30,407 nucleotides of DNA from Didymodactylos carnosus (Eukaryota; Rotifera; Eurotatoria; Philodinida; Philodinidae). How positions within the stretch are numbered: position 1 is the first letter of the stretch; each line of letters opens with the position of its first letter. The position numbers and the translations under genes are program-made. This document shows, piece by piece, positions 1-11,495 of the stretch. The stretch spans positions 1 through 30,407 of the forward strand of contig CAJNOQ010001557.1 of the NCBI GenBank assembly GCA_905250885.1, read 5' to 3'. Below the pieces are notes generated by a model that ran no database searches, was not told the origin of the DNA, and saw nothing but the letters and a program-made list of their open reading frames with translations.

Positions 1-207
1 TTTCTATATGTATCCTCATGTCTGACATTCTGTTCTGGCGCAGCTGATACAAGAAACATTAGAGTTTTCTCTTTTAGCGTATCTTTATGTTTTTCTTGAT
101 GTCGCATGTAGATATGTGTATGTCAGACATGAGGATACATATAGAAAAGAAAAGGTGATCTGTATGCGACATCAAGAAAAAGAACAGGATACGTTAAAAG
201 AGAAAAC
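1..207. repeat. Two interleaved inverted repeats (A-B-A'-B')
   Basis: Bases 1-27 (arm A) are the exact reverse complement of 121-147 (arm A'). Bases 64-107 (arm B) are the near-exact reverse complement of 164-207 (arm B'), with a few mismatches. The arms alternate, so the two stems cannot form as simple side-by-side or nested hairpins. Either one forms at a time, or a pseudoknot-like fold results. Because A begins at base 1, the element probably continues to the left of the window. It looks like a rearranged fold-back or mobile-element relic; no coding capacity was seen. Confidence 0.8.
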
Positions 208-792
208 ACTATTTTAAATGTAAAATGTCTCTTTTTTGACCAAAGTTTTAGCATTTACATTTGTTGCTACAGGCCTATTATACTAGCAATTTTCGCTTGT
301 TGAACAGTCAAAATAATGTCATGGGTCTATTCCTCTTTCTTTTTGCTGTTCTATATTTATTCAATGGAAATTCTTTTCTTTTTCTTCTTTTTACAAATAA
401 AGCTTAAACTAACTAGTGTTGGTATGTCGACCTGTTTGATGTTAAATAAATACTACATTGGTCACCTTAACTCAGTCTCTTTCGCTGATAATGTTAATCA
501 ATTATTTTCCTTTCATAAGATTTCTTCCTCTTATTGTTTCTAGAGTATATTCAATGACTCTTATGTAATTATTGAACAAAAGAAAATTTTTTCTATATTG
601 CGAACGACATAATAGTCGGTAGACAGAACAGATTTGAACACGAAAATGTGTTTTTTAAACGAAAAAAAAAGTTTAGCATTCAGTTTTGGGTTTCAATATC
701 TCATTAACTAAATTCACAAAATATTGTAATTGACTATTATGATGATGTTTGTCCCAAAGTTTACACGTACCATTACGACGACAATTTCGTTC
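208..792. other. Non-coding AT-rich stretch downstream of the minus-strand candidate gene
   Basis: No gene is supported here. The short plus-strand open frame at 316-543 is Phe/Leu-rich and driven by T-tracts, with no recognisable motif. For the minus-strand candidate gene ending at 793 this is the 3' flank. A minus-strand AATAAA (TTTATT on the plus strand) lies near 356-361, which is far for a polyadenylation signal. Confidence 0.5.
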
Positions 793-1530
793 TCATTTAG
801 AAAATACAACTAACTGATGTTTTTCGTCATCTTCACTGCTGCTAGTATTTGACGCTGTTCGCTTTCTTCCATTCGGCATGTTCCATTCCATTATTCTCAT
901 CAATCGTTCACGTAAACTGTCCTTTCTTATTAGTCTCAACTGATCAAATTCATTATCAGTTTTCAGGGAGCGATAAACATAATTTTTGTCGGTGTTAAAA
1001 GGATATAAAAATGGTAAATGTTTTGACTGGTTTGGTTGCTGTTGCTTGATCTCATTTTTAGATTCAGTCTGATTTATCATAAATAATTTGTTCAAACTAT
1101 TAAAATCATGACGCAAAAATCATTTGTTTGATTCAGACAACTTATTTCGCAGTGATAAGGTTTTGCACAAGTTTTTTTATGTTTTTGATTATTGTTGAGT
1201 TCTCATATAACTGAGTGCACGATCATCACTTGATAATCATAATTCATCGGAGTATAATCTGCTATTTGGAGTCGATATGATCTTTGCCGAACAGCTGAAA
1301 AAAGAGGAAGGGATAATCTTAAATCGTTCGAGACAGGTTTTTTTATGATTCTGTTTGATGGTATGTTATTATTTTGCAAAAGAAGATATGCCGGGTTTGT
1401 CAAATAGATTTTTAGAGAATTCGACGCTTCGATGAACAATTTCTACTCGCTGACGCCGTGGGAGGTAGGGGAAAGCGCAGAGCCTTCTAACGATGCCACT
1501 GATGACCGGAAATCCATCTGCTGCCGCCAT
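793..1530 (-). CDS. Candidate three-exon gene, small protein of unknown function
   Basis: I do not recognise this protein. Proposed minus-strand exons are 1530-1455, 1294-1230 and 1068-793. Their lengths (76, 65 and 276 nt) sum to 417 nt, which is 138 residues plus a TGA stop. The start ATG at 1530-1528 begins MAAADGFPVISGIV and is preceded in frame by a stop 9 nt upstream. The acceptor before 1294 is strong (CTCTTTTTTCAG). The donors at 1454 (GTCAGC) and 1229 (GTGATG) are weak. Two later in-frame GTs could replace the second donor. The last exon looks most coding-like: Gln/Asn-rich, then a charged helix-like stretch, a basic patch (NGRKR) and a Ser-acidic run (SSSEDDEK). Without the first splice, the first exon stays open to a TAA at 1369-1371 (53 residues). 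A family of small nuclear proteins would fit the charge pattern, but that is a guess. Confidence 0.35.
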
Positions 1531-1575
1531 CGAAAAATTCTAATTGACGCACATGTCTGCTCGCAATATAGCTTT

Positions 1576-2145
1576 CGAGGAAACCACTCCAACTGTCCGA
1601 TCGCTTTTTTCACGAAACCTAGTGGACAATAGGTAATCGAGTGTGCTGAATCAGAATATTATACTGGTTTGGGCATCTAGGCCTCCAGAGACCGTTTTTC
1701 TGGAAAACCAGTGTTTCAGAAACTCTAAAAAATACAAAACATTTCTTAATGAGACATAATTGTAGCCCGCACATTTTTGATTCAAACGAGACATCTCCCA
1801 GTGCAAAGTTAGAGAATTTAGAAGAAAAGCACTAAATTACTTTCTTCTTATTTCTGTTGCTTTGAGCTGACAATAAACGTTTAGGGCTTTTCTTGTAAAT
1901 TGTATAACTTTGCAAAGAAAGGTCGTGTAGAGCTGGGAGATATCTCATTTTAATCAGAAATGTGCGAGCTACAATTATGTCTCATTGAGAAAGGTTTTGA
2001 TTTTCTTTTAGAGTTTCTAAAAAACCGGTCTCTCGAGGCCTAGACTCCCAAAACACTATGATTTTCGGATTCAGGACACTCGATTACCTTTTATCCACTA
2101 GGTTTGGTGAAAAAAGCGATCGTACAGTTGGAGTGGTTGCCTCGT
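1576..2145. repeat. Long fold-back element, copy 1 of a two-copy family
   Basis: This is a near-palindrome with arms of about 270-285 bp around a centre near 1860. The termini are CGAGG...CCTCG, and the similarity extends loosely about 5-10 bp further out (left GCTTTCGAGG, right GTTAGC). Matching arm blocks include the CCACTCCAACTGT region near 1585 with its complement near 2138, and the CCCGCACATTT region near 1768 with its complement near 1960. The left arm lacks about 20 bp (TCTACACGACC-type) present in the right arm, so the arms have diverged by deletion. No transposase was seen, so this is a MITE-like non-autonomous element. It lies 45 bp upstream of the minus-strand candidate gene's start codon. 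Confidence 0.85.
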
Positions 2146-3003
2146 TAGCATATTTGATTTCATCTGCCCGACTAAAGAAGAGAAGAATAAAACGTTATAC
2201 GTGTTCTTTTCGCAAAAATATGTAAATTGAATGAAAAATATGTTTCAGTACTAATATCAGTGTGATTACTCATTCTTGGTGTTTTCTTATTTTCTCTCGT
2301 CGGAAAAAGATGACGTTATTCTTGTAAAGTAATGAAAGAGAAAAAAAATTGTTGTAACAATCATTTTTGTTTGAAATTTAGCTGATTTTTAGCTGAAACA
2401 AAAATGAATTCAATTAGACTTCATTTTTCCAATATAAAAGTTAGACTTGGATAGTTTACGTGGAAAGACTTGTGTATTACAGTGTTGACAACTATTAAAT
2501 GCATAAAATCACTAAAAGGTAAAGGCAGCTAGATGTGAATAAGATTTAAAAAAGTTAGTGCACTTAAATTTTTCTAAAAAAGCATGAGAAGTCATTGTTT
2601 GAAGAAAATAATACAATTGTCTGTAAAGCAGAAATTTTTATGCAGTCGATGAAACTTATCATTCTACTATCCATCCTAAAATATAAAGCAGGTAGTTGTT
2701 TTTTGAATAACTAATAAATAGAGATTTGCAATTTTCAGCCATCGAAAGAGGATATTTTAGCCTATATTTCAGAAGTAAATTCGTCCCTCGAAAACATTGG
2801 AAGATCAGTTTTCTGCGGGATCTTTAAAAAATCAGTAAGATCTCCAAAAACTGAGATAGAAACCTATTAGTTTTTTTTCATAGATACATAGTGCAAAATG
2901 AGAACTGACTGAACCCTTAATTTTTCCTGTTTCAGGCGAGGCATCAGATTTCCGGAGAGTCCTAGGATCGATATTTCTTTAGGTATGGTGATATGAATGA
3001 AAA
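2146..3003. other. Non-coding stretch between fold-back elements
   Basis: No open frame above about 60 codons and no recognisable motif. The sequence is AT-rich with A and T runs. It contains an isolated acceptor-like polypyrimidine tract ending CAG near 2925-2935, but no exon that I can connect to it. Confidence 0.5.
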
Positions 3004-3316
3004 CGTAGATAATCGACCACGCTGGATCTCGTGGCTACATTTGTTTTTCAACTCTTCTATAAAAACTTTTTAAGAATTTTCTGTTGACTTTTAAAGTTTT
3101 TATTGAATTGCAAGGTATTCAGCAGGTAAAATAGAGTTCATTTTGATATTTTGACGTAGTTTGCATCAATTTTGACTGAGTTATGAGTTTTCTAACTTTA
3201 CACAAAGATATTCAGAAATGGAATTTTGCACGTAATACAGGGTTTTACTAGGTTTTTTGAAACTTTTTTGGAAAACAAATGTTGCCACGAGATTCAGCAT
3301 GATTTTATGTGCGACT
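3004..3316. repeat. Degraded fold-back element
   Basis: The segment 3016-3048 (containing GGATCTCGTGGCTACATTTG) pairs with 3272-3305 (CAAATGTTGCCACGAGATTC) as imperfect inverted repeats. The outer few bases still show weak similarity. The interior is AT-rich and does not pair clearly. It is probably an old non-autonomous element, distinct from its neighbours on either side. Confidence 0.65.
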
Positions 3317-3404
3317 CGGGCACCGTTTTGTTTTGTGCTTTGGGTATATAAAGATGATAGATATTAATGAGAAAGGTTTATAAACTTTATATCTGTTCTA
3401 CTAA

Positions 3405-3999
3405 CGAGGGAACCTTTCGAGATGTCAATTTTTGATTCCAAAGATTTGTACATGGATCTATAGACCTCAGTGAGGTAGTAAATATCCTAAAAGGATTCGT
3501 GCCCATGACTCTTGAAGACCCGACTTCCTGGAAAACTGTTTTTTTAAGAACCTACAAAATAACCAAAACCTTTCTTAATGAGGCACGATTGTAGCCCGCA
3601 CATTTTGATTAAAATGAGACATCTACCAGTTCTACACGACCTTTCTTTGCAAAATTATAGAATTTATACGAAAAGCTCTAAATTAATTTCTTCTTTTTTC
3701 TGTAGCTGTGAGTTACCAATAAATATTTAGAGCTTTTCTTGTCAATTCTATAACTTTGCAAAAAAAGGTCGTGTAGAGCTGGAAGATATCTCATTTTAAT
3801 CAGAAATGTGCGAGCTACAATCATATCTTATTATGAAAGGTTTTGGTTATTTCTTAGAGCTCGTGAAAAACTGATTTTCCAGAAAACTGGACCGTCAAGA
3901 GTCATGGACACGAATCCTTTTAGGGTATTTGCTACCTCACTGAGGTCTATCGATCCATGTACAAGGGTACGGAAGGGGACGTCTCGAAAGATTCCCTCG
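3405..3999. repeat. Long fold-back element, copy 2 of a two-copy family
   Basis: This is a near-palindrome of about 595 bp with termini CGAGGG...CCCTCG, extending outward as CTAACGAGGG on the left and its near-complement CCCTCGTAAG on the right. Outer arm matches include CTCAGTGAGGT (near 3468) with ACCTCACTGAGGT (near 3940) and GACTCTTGAAGACC with the GTCAAGAGTCATGG region. The central two thirds are the same as in the element at 1576-2145 (GTAGCCCGCACATTT, TCTACACGACCTTTC, GTCGTGTAGAGCTGG, GTGCGAGCTACAAT). The outer arms are unrelated to that copy. The plus-strand open frame at 3808-4002 lies inside the right arm and is not a gene. Confidence 0.85.
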
Positions 4000-6181
4000 T
4001 AAGTTAAAAAAGAAAGTTTGTTATTATTCTTATAGAAGCAAAACGACTTATGTTGCCAACTGACATTAAGTTGTCAGTTTCTCAAGAAGACTTCTAAAAA
4101 GTTGAGGACAAATGACGCATAATTATTTTAAGTACCAAATAGTTTACCAAATGTAGCATTTGCATACGTGAACAAAAGAAAGCATCGAAGTCTTAAGAAT
4201 ACAATTTAGCCTTATTCTTTACCATCAGAATAATTTTGTTATCCTTTGATCAACAAAATAATTGAAAAACTTCTTCACAGATACGTTGGCGTCTATTTTT
4301 GTATTTACGAGTTCATGACACAATTGAAAACATCATTTGAGCTAGAAAACTGTTTAGCATGAAAATTAGCATATATATCTATCCACTGGTATTTTATGAC
4401 TAAATTATGATGTGGGCTATATTCTCTTATCATATGGCATGCCATAGCGACAACGGCTGTGTGGACATATCATCTGTCGAGTAGATGTGATACCAGAATA
4501 ATAGAGAAAACAAATCTTATTAACACGGTGAGATGAGGCAAACAGATCATCAGAGGAATCCGCTGTCGGATGCATCAAGCAATGTAGCGCCTGGTGCCCA
4601 ATGTTATCCAATTTAGTTCAGTGCTGGGTGAGCATCAAATTTTGTAATTAACAGCAAAAAGAAATTGTGTAGCTGATATAGCGGTGAAAAAAAAGAGGAA
4701 CCGAAAAGTAGGATTGACGACGATACAACCATGCTCTCAGAATAAAAATGCTGCGATTAGAACCAGATTCAGCTAATATCCAAACGTGAACCGATAGTTT
4801 ATTACACGATTGTAACTGATAGTAAAGTATTCCAGTCGTACAGTCTGAAATATCAAGTTTTAAGAAAACTCTCTTTTGTTCAAAAACTTCTGAACACCAT
4901 GCAGATTCATGGAGAATTGAAGTGTGAACAAAATGAGACCTTTTCGGCGGGCTCAATTCTCTATGGATCTGGATAGTTTTCAGTAGTTCGAACAAAAAAG
5001 TTTTCTGGAAATCCTGGCTTTTCCCAGACCTTCCAGAAAAGCTCTGCAGATACTGAAAGTGTTTTTATTTGATTTATCGTCTGCTTTTACGTATAAAACT
5101 TCATTTTCATTATTATTCAGTCAAAAATGGAAATTTTGCTCACAAACTACCTGGCCGATTTTAGGCAAAGTCGACCATATTCAATAAATTTGACATATCT
5201 CAGCAATGGAGCAGAACTATAAGAAAGTGATACACCACTTTGTTGCTCGCAGCTTGGCAATCCCTATGATATGCAAATGGAGGCTATATCTCTCCAAAAT
5301 ACTAAATAGGTTTACAGAAAAAAATAAAGCTTTGAGCGCCTTGCCTTGACGCCAGTTTTTCAAAAGTATAAAGTGAAATATTAAATTTCAAAAAACGTTC
5401 GCAAACTCACTTTTTTTATACGTGGAAACCCTTCGTAAGATATCTTCAAACTCAACCAATGTTCGAAAAATTAATTTTTTAAGAATTAGCTGTTTTTTGT
5501 CATTTTACACCGTAAACTTTTCTTAATTTTTTCCTCGAATCTTAAAAGATACTTTTCTTTAACTAACTCGTCGAACTCTATCCAACCATGCATAAGCAAA
5601 TGAAAAATAAATCGGTGTGGAAATTTTGAGTTACCGTTACCTTACTTAAAAACATTTATCCAATCATTTTAATAACAAATCCAGCAAAGTATGAAGAGCC
5701 GTTCACTGATTATTTCAGTTACCGTTGGTTTTACCGCGGAAAATCGAACGGCAACCGATATCGATTATGCTTGTAAACGAGCATAACTGATAGGTTCTGA
5801 GAAGAAATTTACCATTTTTCTACTTCTACAGCACTATCGTAACTGAATAACCGATTGGTTAACCGTCGGGTATTTATAACCAATGCATGTCTCGAGAAAC
5901 CGCGGAACATGACACAGATGATCAGAAGAAGAAACATATGCATACCCCATCTACTAAGAGGCAAACAGCAGATATTAAATTCGTTCTTTAAGCTTTTTTG
6001 CATTTGTATTGCATAAGCGCACGCATGTCCGCACATGGCCGCGCACATGTTCATTAGGACCGCGATGACCGCTAACCTATAGCAACATATCACCAAGTTA
6101 TTTAACACTCAAACAGTTTTTAAGTCAAATGCATTTAAGGGCCCCACCCTCAGAAATTATCTCAAGATCAAGGTCCATAAA
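4000..6181. other. Gene-poor stretch with unconfirmed minus-strand open frames
   Basis: Two minus-strand open frames, 4648-4995 (115 codons) and 4417-4611 (64 codons), lie close together in locally less AT-rich sequence. Their conceptual proteins show no motif I know. An acceptor-like TTTCAG lies in the larger one on the minus strand, but no consistent splice model emerged. A hairpin with perfect 10-bp arms (TTTTCTGGAA / TTCCAGAAAA) spans 5001-5040. From about 5100 to 5780 the sequence has the texture of old dispersed repeats. A further minus-strand open frame at 5809-6108 is Cys/Met-rich with no recognisable domain. Confidence 0.4.
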
Positions 6182-6512
6182 GGACCCTGAAGTGTGTCCC
6201 ACGACTCTTTAATATACTTCAAGCTGGGGAGTTCGGGTTTGTTTTATTCTAAATTAGACATCTAACTACATGGACTGACCGGCGCCGATTTTTCAACTAA
6301 GCCTTTATTGGTTTTCCAGGTAATCAACAACCTCCAAAACTCGAAGAAACCTTCCCGGTTTTCTACAAATCCTCAGTTTGACAAACAACTAAGACCTAAT
6401 TCAAAAGTCGGCGCCTGTCAGACCATGTAGTTTCTTTTTTTCTTTTAAACAAAAAAAGAATAAACTCTCTACGACAAACCGCAAGTAAAAATGTTGAGAC
6501 GCACTTCAGGTG
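6182..6512. repeat. Fold-back element with GC-rich inner arms
   Basis: The inner arms are strong: 6263-6305 (containing ACATGGACTGACCGGCGCCG) pairs with 6392-6434 (CGGCGCCTGTCAGACCATGT). Outer blocks also pair: GGACCCTGAAGTGTGTCCC near 6182 with GAGACGCACTTCAGGTG near 6496, and the GGGTTTGTTTTATTCT block with AGAATAAACTCTCTACGACAAACC. The loop is about 85 bp. No coding capacity was seen, so this is a MITE-like element. Confidence 0.75.
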
Positions 6513-9475
6513 TAACTCTTATATAGTGAAAACACTGTATTAAACGCGGTATAAACATACTCAATTTTAGACTTGTAGGAAAATGCTTGTAACCTTTTGA
6601 TGCAAGGTCATACAGAGTTGTGCGAGGTTTTGATATAAGCTTTATTCAATTAGAATACAAGTGGAAAATATTCCATTATAGTATTCTAAACTAAAACTAT
6701 CGAAAAACACAAAATCAATTTTGTACGAATAGAGATTCGAACATGTGAACTTGGCTTTGTAGTAAACTACAAAACTAAATTCACCATGTTGTATCTATAG
6801 ACTATAGATTCTGAAAGTAGACACTTCAGACTACCTTTCGATGTGATTATCCCAAAACCAATTTTTTGACAGAAAATCACCCTTAACAGAATCAAAACTT
6901 ATTTTGCGCTTTTTTAAGACTGTTTTTTAGCTTCAGGGCTTTCGCCACGCACAGGAATTCTCGGTAACGATACATCGGAGGAAGTTTTTCCTTTTTTCGA
7001 TTTGTAGATAACACCTAAAGCTAGGAATCGACAGTGTCCAATTTTTAAATTATGCTTCTAGTTTTTCTAGAAATGAGGATTTCTGAGAAACCTTTCAAAG
7101 GATTTTTTCGGATTTTAAAGTTCTGTTAAACACCAGAAATCAGTAAATGATAAATTCAAAAAATCCAGCTCTGTCAGTTCCTACACAGAAGTGTTTGCTG
7201 TAAAACAAAAACCGCCCGAGCTCTCCATCATTTACCTGGAATGAGAATCCCTATGCGTGCTAGACGCTTATTTTTGCCCTAGTTGTGGCGCCCTCCCACG
7301 AACAGTTGCAAAAAAAAAAATTTCGTTATCACACTTTGACATGATCAACATTCCCTGAAAATTTGGTTCAGATCAGACCTACCTGGGCTGAGATAGGTTT
7401 CTGACCCAGGGGAGAGAGGCCAAGTGAAGAAGACGTTGATCTGTGTGTAAATTTTTCTGGTTTTGGCGGTTTGAGTTTTTTGATTGACGATTAACCGAAA
7501 TCAGCTACGAAATATAAAGAAACATTCGCATTTATCCATTCACTAAGATAAAATCAGATGTTTCTCTGACAATAGTACATAGATGTTATGTGCTAACTCT
7601 TCATATCATTTTAAAACCTTCAATAAAATGCTTTGCATTTTTCTGGTGCTGGTTTTTCGGTTTGAAAACCAAAACCGGTGCCTATTTACTTCAGATTTCA
7701 CTTTACTCCCATGGTCACTGATGAACCGTGACGCTTTATGATCAGAAAATCGAATCATTTATTAGTGTAAATGAAGCTCTTATTATCACGAACACTATCA
7801 TGTTACCTTGCTGATAGTTAAGTTTTGCTTATCCGTTCCGCGTCAGTGCGCTTTGATTGGAAAAAGAAGTAATTGGACTATTTTTTGTACTCTTGTTTGA
7901 CTGAATGATGCAGACAAGGTAACTTTTGTAAACATTGAGCAAATTATTAATGTGTGTTATCGCTAAATAGCTTATTAGAGATGAAGAATTGATAATGTTT
8001 AATTAACAAGAGAAATCATATTTTTTTCACATGTCGAAGAGAAGGTGTGTGAAAGTTTGCTGAATATGTGTTTTTCTATCAGCTGAATAAACAAAACCAC
8101 AAGGCATTTACTAAAGTCTAAAAGCGGCTTTTCACGTAAAACGACTCATCCGCTAACCGACTCTTCGGCTAATCAACGTTTTAGCAAAATGACTCTTCTG
8201 TGAATTGAAATGTCGTGGACAGTGAGCAGCGTGAGAGTGAGTATGAAAATAATTTCATTCACAAAAGGGTGAACTCGCGGACGAGTCGGTGTGCTGGCTC
8301 CTCAACAGTAGTATAAGTAAAAGTCTAGTGTTTGTGCCGTTAATTAGCCATTTTCAGGTTGTAAATTGACGATCCGGTTCAAAAAGCGATAATGCTTTTG
8401 GCAATTTCGATACAAGTTATTCATTTTTTTTGTTTTGCTATCACTATTTATGTAAATATATTACAGGTAAACTGAAATTTGTTTGCGATACCAAATGTTT
8501 GCATAGTTGAATCTGAGATATGCAATAAGAGCTCTAGATATCAGTGTGATAATTGTGAAGGAGATTACTATCCATTTCACAACTAAGCAGCCGTGGATGT
8601 TTTTTAATTATCTCGAGAACGAAAGTTGGTAGAGAGGTGCGCTTTTTATCATTTTGTAGAGAACATTTTACCGCTTTTAAGTAACGTATACGAGATTTAC
8701 AAAACCGGTTTTTCAGGTAGGTTACCTAACACATGACAATAGAAGAGATCGTTAGATATCGAAAATAAAATGAAGCTTTAACTTCAATTACATGATCAAA
8801 TAGCCCAAAGCGTCCTCTACAGAGCTACGCAAGCCCGAATTATTTTCTATAACAAAGCCAAAATTATACCACTTCGTAATCAGACGCGTTGAAAGGATAA
8901 AAGCTAGTGGGCTATTAGCAGATTGTTAGGACAGATAGAGAAAAAACTTTTAATGCTTAAGTCATTGCTTTTACTGGGATATGAAGGTTTTGCGGCTACC
9001 ATATGTCCGGGATAAGTAAACAAAAAAACTTTTAACTTTTGAATGCCTTGACCAGTCTTGCCTTAGATCTAATGATTTCTCGTCATCACAAACGATGTAA
9101 ATATTCTTAATACAATTCAATCGTACATACATAATCATTTGAAATACATTCTTACTTGATGTGAACAGTGTAATATGTGTATCGAAATTCTAGCGGAAAT
9201 ATTGCCCCCAAGTGTCTGTTGAAATAAAGTATTTCACATAGGTAAATATGGATGATACGGATAAATGTTAACTTAATTTAAATGATTGATAGCTGACTGG
9301 TGCAACAATATGACTATAGTTCGATGTACTCCGTAGTTAGTATCCCACGACATTAGCCAATGTCTACAAGAAAAAAATAAAAATCAGCCTGAGCATATAT
9401 AGGTCTAAGATTTAGGATTTTAGAAGCAACATCAAACTAAGAAGGACATCAAATATCATCTGAATTTCTTGTATG
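6513..9475. other. Gene-free stretch of AT-rich DNA and old repeats
   Basis: No open frame reaching 60 codons with coding character was found on either strand. Repeat-like segments occur at about 6600-6860, 6940-7200 and 7280-7440 (locally GC-richer), and at 8590-8730 (a segment with a TATCTCGAGAACGAAAGTTG core that looks like an old dispersed repeat). The 14-mer ATAGCCCAAAGCGT at 8800-8813 recurs at 12419-12432. None has boundaries I can define. Confidence 0.45.
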
Positions 9476-9483
9476 GAGTGCGG

Positions 9484-9782
9484 CAGAGGTGAGAGGTGAG
9501 TTCGATTTCAACCCGGATCGAACCGAAATGAACCGATTTCGGTTCAATTTCATTGTTTTATAAATTGAATTGATTCGGTTTATGGAAAAAATTTTGAATG
9601 TTCCTAGTAGATAAATGTTTTGACACTTATAATGGATAATATTTATCTGTAAAGTCTAAAAAGTGAAAAATTTGACGGTTCGGTTTGAACTTTTCAAAAA
9701 AAGAGAGGAGTCGCTTCGGTTCGAGAAAGTTTCAGTTCGATTCGGTTCCGTTGCGGAAAAACACGAACCGATCCCATCTCTG
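9484..9782. mobile_element. hAT-like MITE with probable 8-bp target duplication
   Basis: Termini are CAGAGGTGAG...CCCATCTCTG, an imperfect terminal inverted repeat of the CAGAGATGGG type seen in non-autonomous hAT elements. Flanking 8-mers are GAGTGCGG (9476-9483) and GAGTACAG (9783-9790), matching at 6 of 8 positions, as expected for an aged hAT 8-bp duplication. The interior carries many short GGTTCGG/CCGAACC-type repeats in both orientations, so the whole element can fold back. There is no coding region. The hAT assignment rests on the TIR and duplication pattern only. Confidence 0.7.
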
Positions 9783-9790
9783 GAGTACAG

Positions 9791-10819
9791 CTATTTTGAC
9801 ATTTTATGGTTAGAGAGGAAGAACAGGACGAGCAGATGAAACATATGCAAGGTAAAATAAATAATACGAATGTTAATCGTTAGCCGAAAATTTATTAAAT
9901 TCACTGCAAAATTTTTCATCTGCGTTTAACTATTTTTGTAGTGCTAATAAGTCATTATTTAATAGTGCATAAGCGTCTGCTTATTTTATATTATTTAAAA
10001 AAACGATGTCATTCATCAATTGAAACGTTAAATCTTCATTATTGAATGACTATCGAATTTTTACTGTTTTCAATGTTTAATCTGTAGTTTCTCGTACGTC
10101 TGATGATCGATTTTATTTTGTAGCAAATGTTCAAACTTATTGATGAGTTTTGATTTAACATCAGTTCACAGTGGGCAACCATGTAGACATTAGGTGGAAA
10201 AATGAAAGTGAGATTTTTCTAGATTTGAATAGTGTTAAATATACTATGATTGATGGCCTATTAGATGGCACAAAAATCATTAACTTGGCTTTCATATTCA
10301 ATAAGAAAAAGGCAGCATGAAAATGAGGTTGAAAGCGTAGTGTGCACTGAACAATAAGGTTTTTTATGGACTGTACAAGGTGTTTTCAAACAAATTATAC
10401 ATATTCCGAAACTAGAATTCGTGCTCTATTGAATAGTAAAAATTTTTTGTTTTCACCCTTTGGCGTCGTAAAAAATAATTTTTCTATCTGCGCTAAGTGT
10501 TTTCTTAAAGTCGGGTTCAGTGTAATGAGTGCGCGAACTTTAGCGAAACTTCAAACACGATAAAACTTCTACAGAATATCCTTCTACTTATGATATATTT
10601 TTACAGGTAGCATAAAGATGCGTAAATGGTCCTGGCTTGAGTTACAGGTTTTTCAAAAAACCTTAGTTTTTAAGGTAAATTTCATTTTTCTCACCTCCAG
10701 AAGCACTTTCATTAAAAACTAATGATAAATTGAAAATCAGCGCACCAAACTGCATCGAATTAAGTATCACTTGTATGTTTTTATGCGTAAAAAATCGTTC
10801 GATTTAATGAAATGACAGA
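9791..10819. other. Non-coding AT-rich stretch
   Basis: Nothing convincing is visible. A plus-strand open frame at 10366-10563 (65 codons) includes two CxxC-like cysteine pairs, but they are not arranged as a known zinc finger. It has no splice partners and is probably chance. Confidence 0.45.
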
Positions 10820-11146
10820 TTTGCAGCATTCGCGTAACAATTTTGGCTAGGTGCTATAATTTTTTTGGCTTAGAAGCGGTTTCAAAGCCCAAGAAAACTA
10901 TTTTTATAGATTTTTGTATGCGACCTTTTCAATGGTATAATTTTCAAAGTTGAAAAACACTTTTAATTCGTTTTTTGAGAGATCAGATCTCTGGAAAACC
11001 TTGATAAAAACATCTCTGAACTTGCAAATTACACCATTGGAAAGATCGCGCACGAAACCATATAAAAATAGTGTTTAGAGGCTTTCGTATTACTTTTATG
11101 TCACATATGCACGTGCCCAGTCAAAATTGCGCATTGTGCAATTAAT
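10820..11146. repeat. Fold-back element, about 325 bp
   Basis: Imperfect arms 10883-10957 and 11013-11087 pair well. For example CTATTTTTATAG and CCTTTTCAATGGTATAATTT on the left match AAATTACACCATTGGAAAG and TATAAAAATAG on the right. Weaker pairing extends outward through CAATTTTGGCTAGG (near 10838) with CCCAGTCAAAATTG (near 11117) and TTGCAGCATTCGCG with GCGCATTGTGCAA. The loop is about 55 bp. There is no open frame, so this is MITE-like. Confidence 0.75.
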
Positions 11147-11495
11147 ATAAGATGAAATTATTTTATATCTTTAACATTCGATTGAACGTAATGCAAACAC
11201 TCATTAACATCATCAAAAATTTTGTACATTTATGTTACTCAGAGAGGATATGCATGAGGAACCAACCAAATTCTAAAATCTTGGAAATATTCTTTTCTTA
11301 GTCATTCGAATAGAAATCATACATAGAGTCAATATGACGATGAATAGTTCTCTTTCTATACCTGATGGTGCGTATGCAGTAATAAGTGCATTATATAGTC
11401 GATGAATTTTGGATACAATTGTAAATTATCATAAACAATATAAATAACATCTATTCCTACCTTTTTCTGTATATTAACAATTATTTCAAAATCAT
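11147..11495. other. Spacer between two fold-back elements
   Basis: AT-rich sequence with no open frame, motif or repeat that I can support. Confidence 0.5.

Noticed and set aside
4417-4995. Two adjacent minus-strand open frames (115 and 64 codons) as a spliced gene
   Set aside because: No motif, no consistent splice pair and no clear start context; kept only as a note in the regional entry.
5809-6108. Minus-strand 99-codon frame rich in Cys and Met, with hydrophobic segments
   Set aside because: No recognisable domain, and neighbouring sequence shows no gene structure. Hydrophobicity alone is common in T-rich DNA read in the wrong frame.
6700-6810. tRNA-like TTCGAAC segment
   Set aside because: No acceptor stem or anticodon arm could be folded around it.
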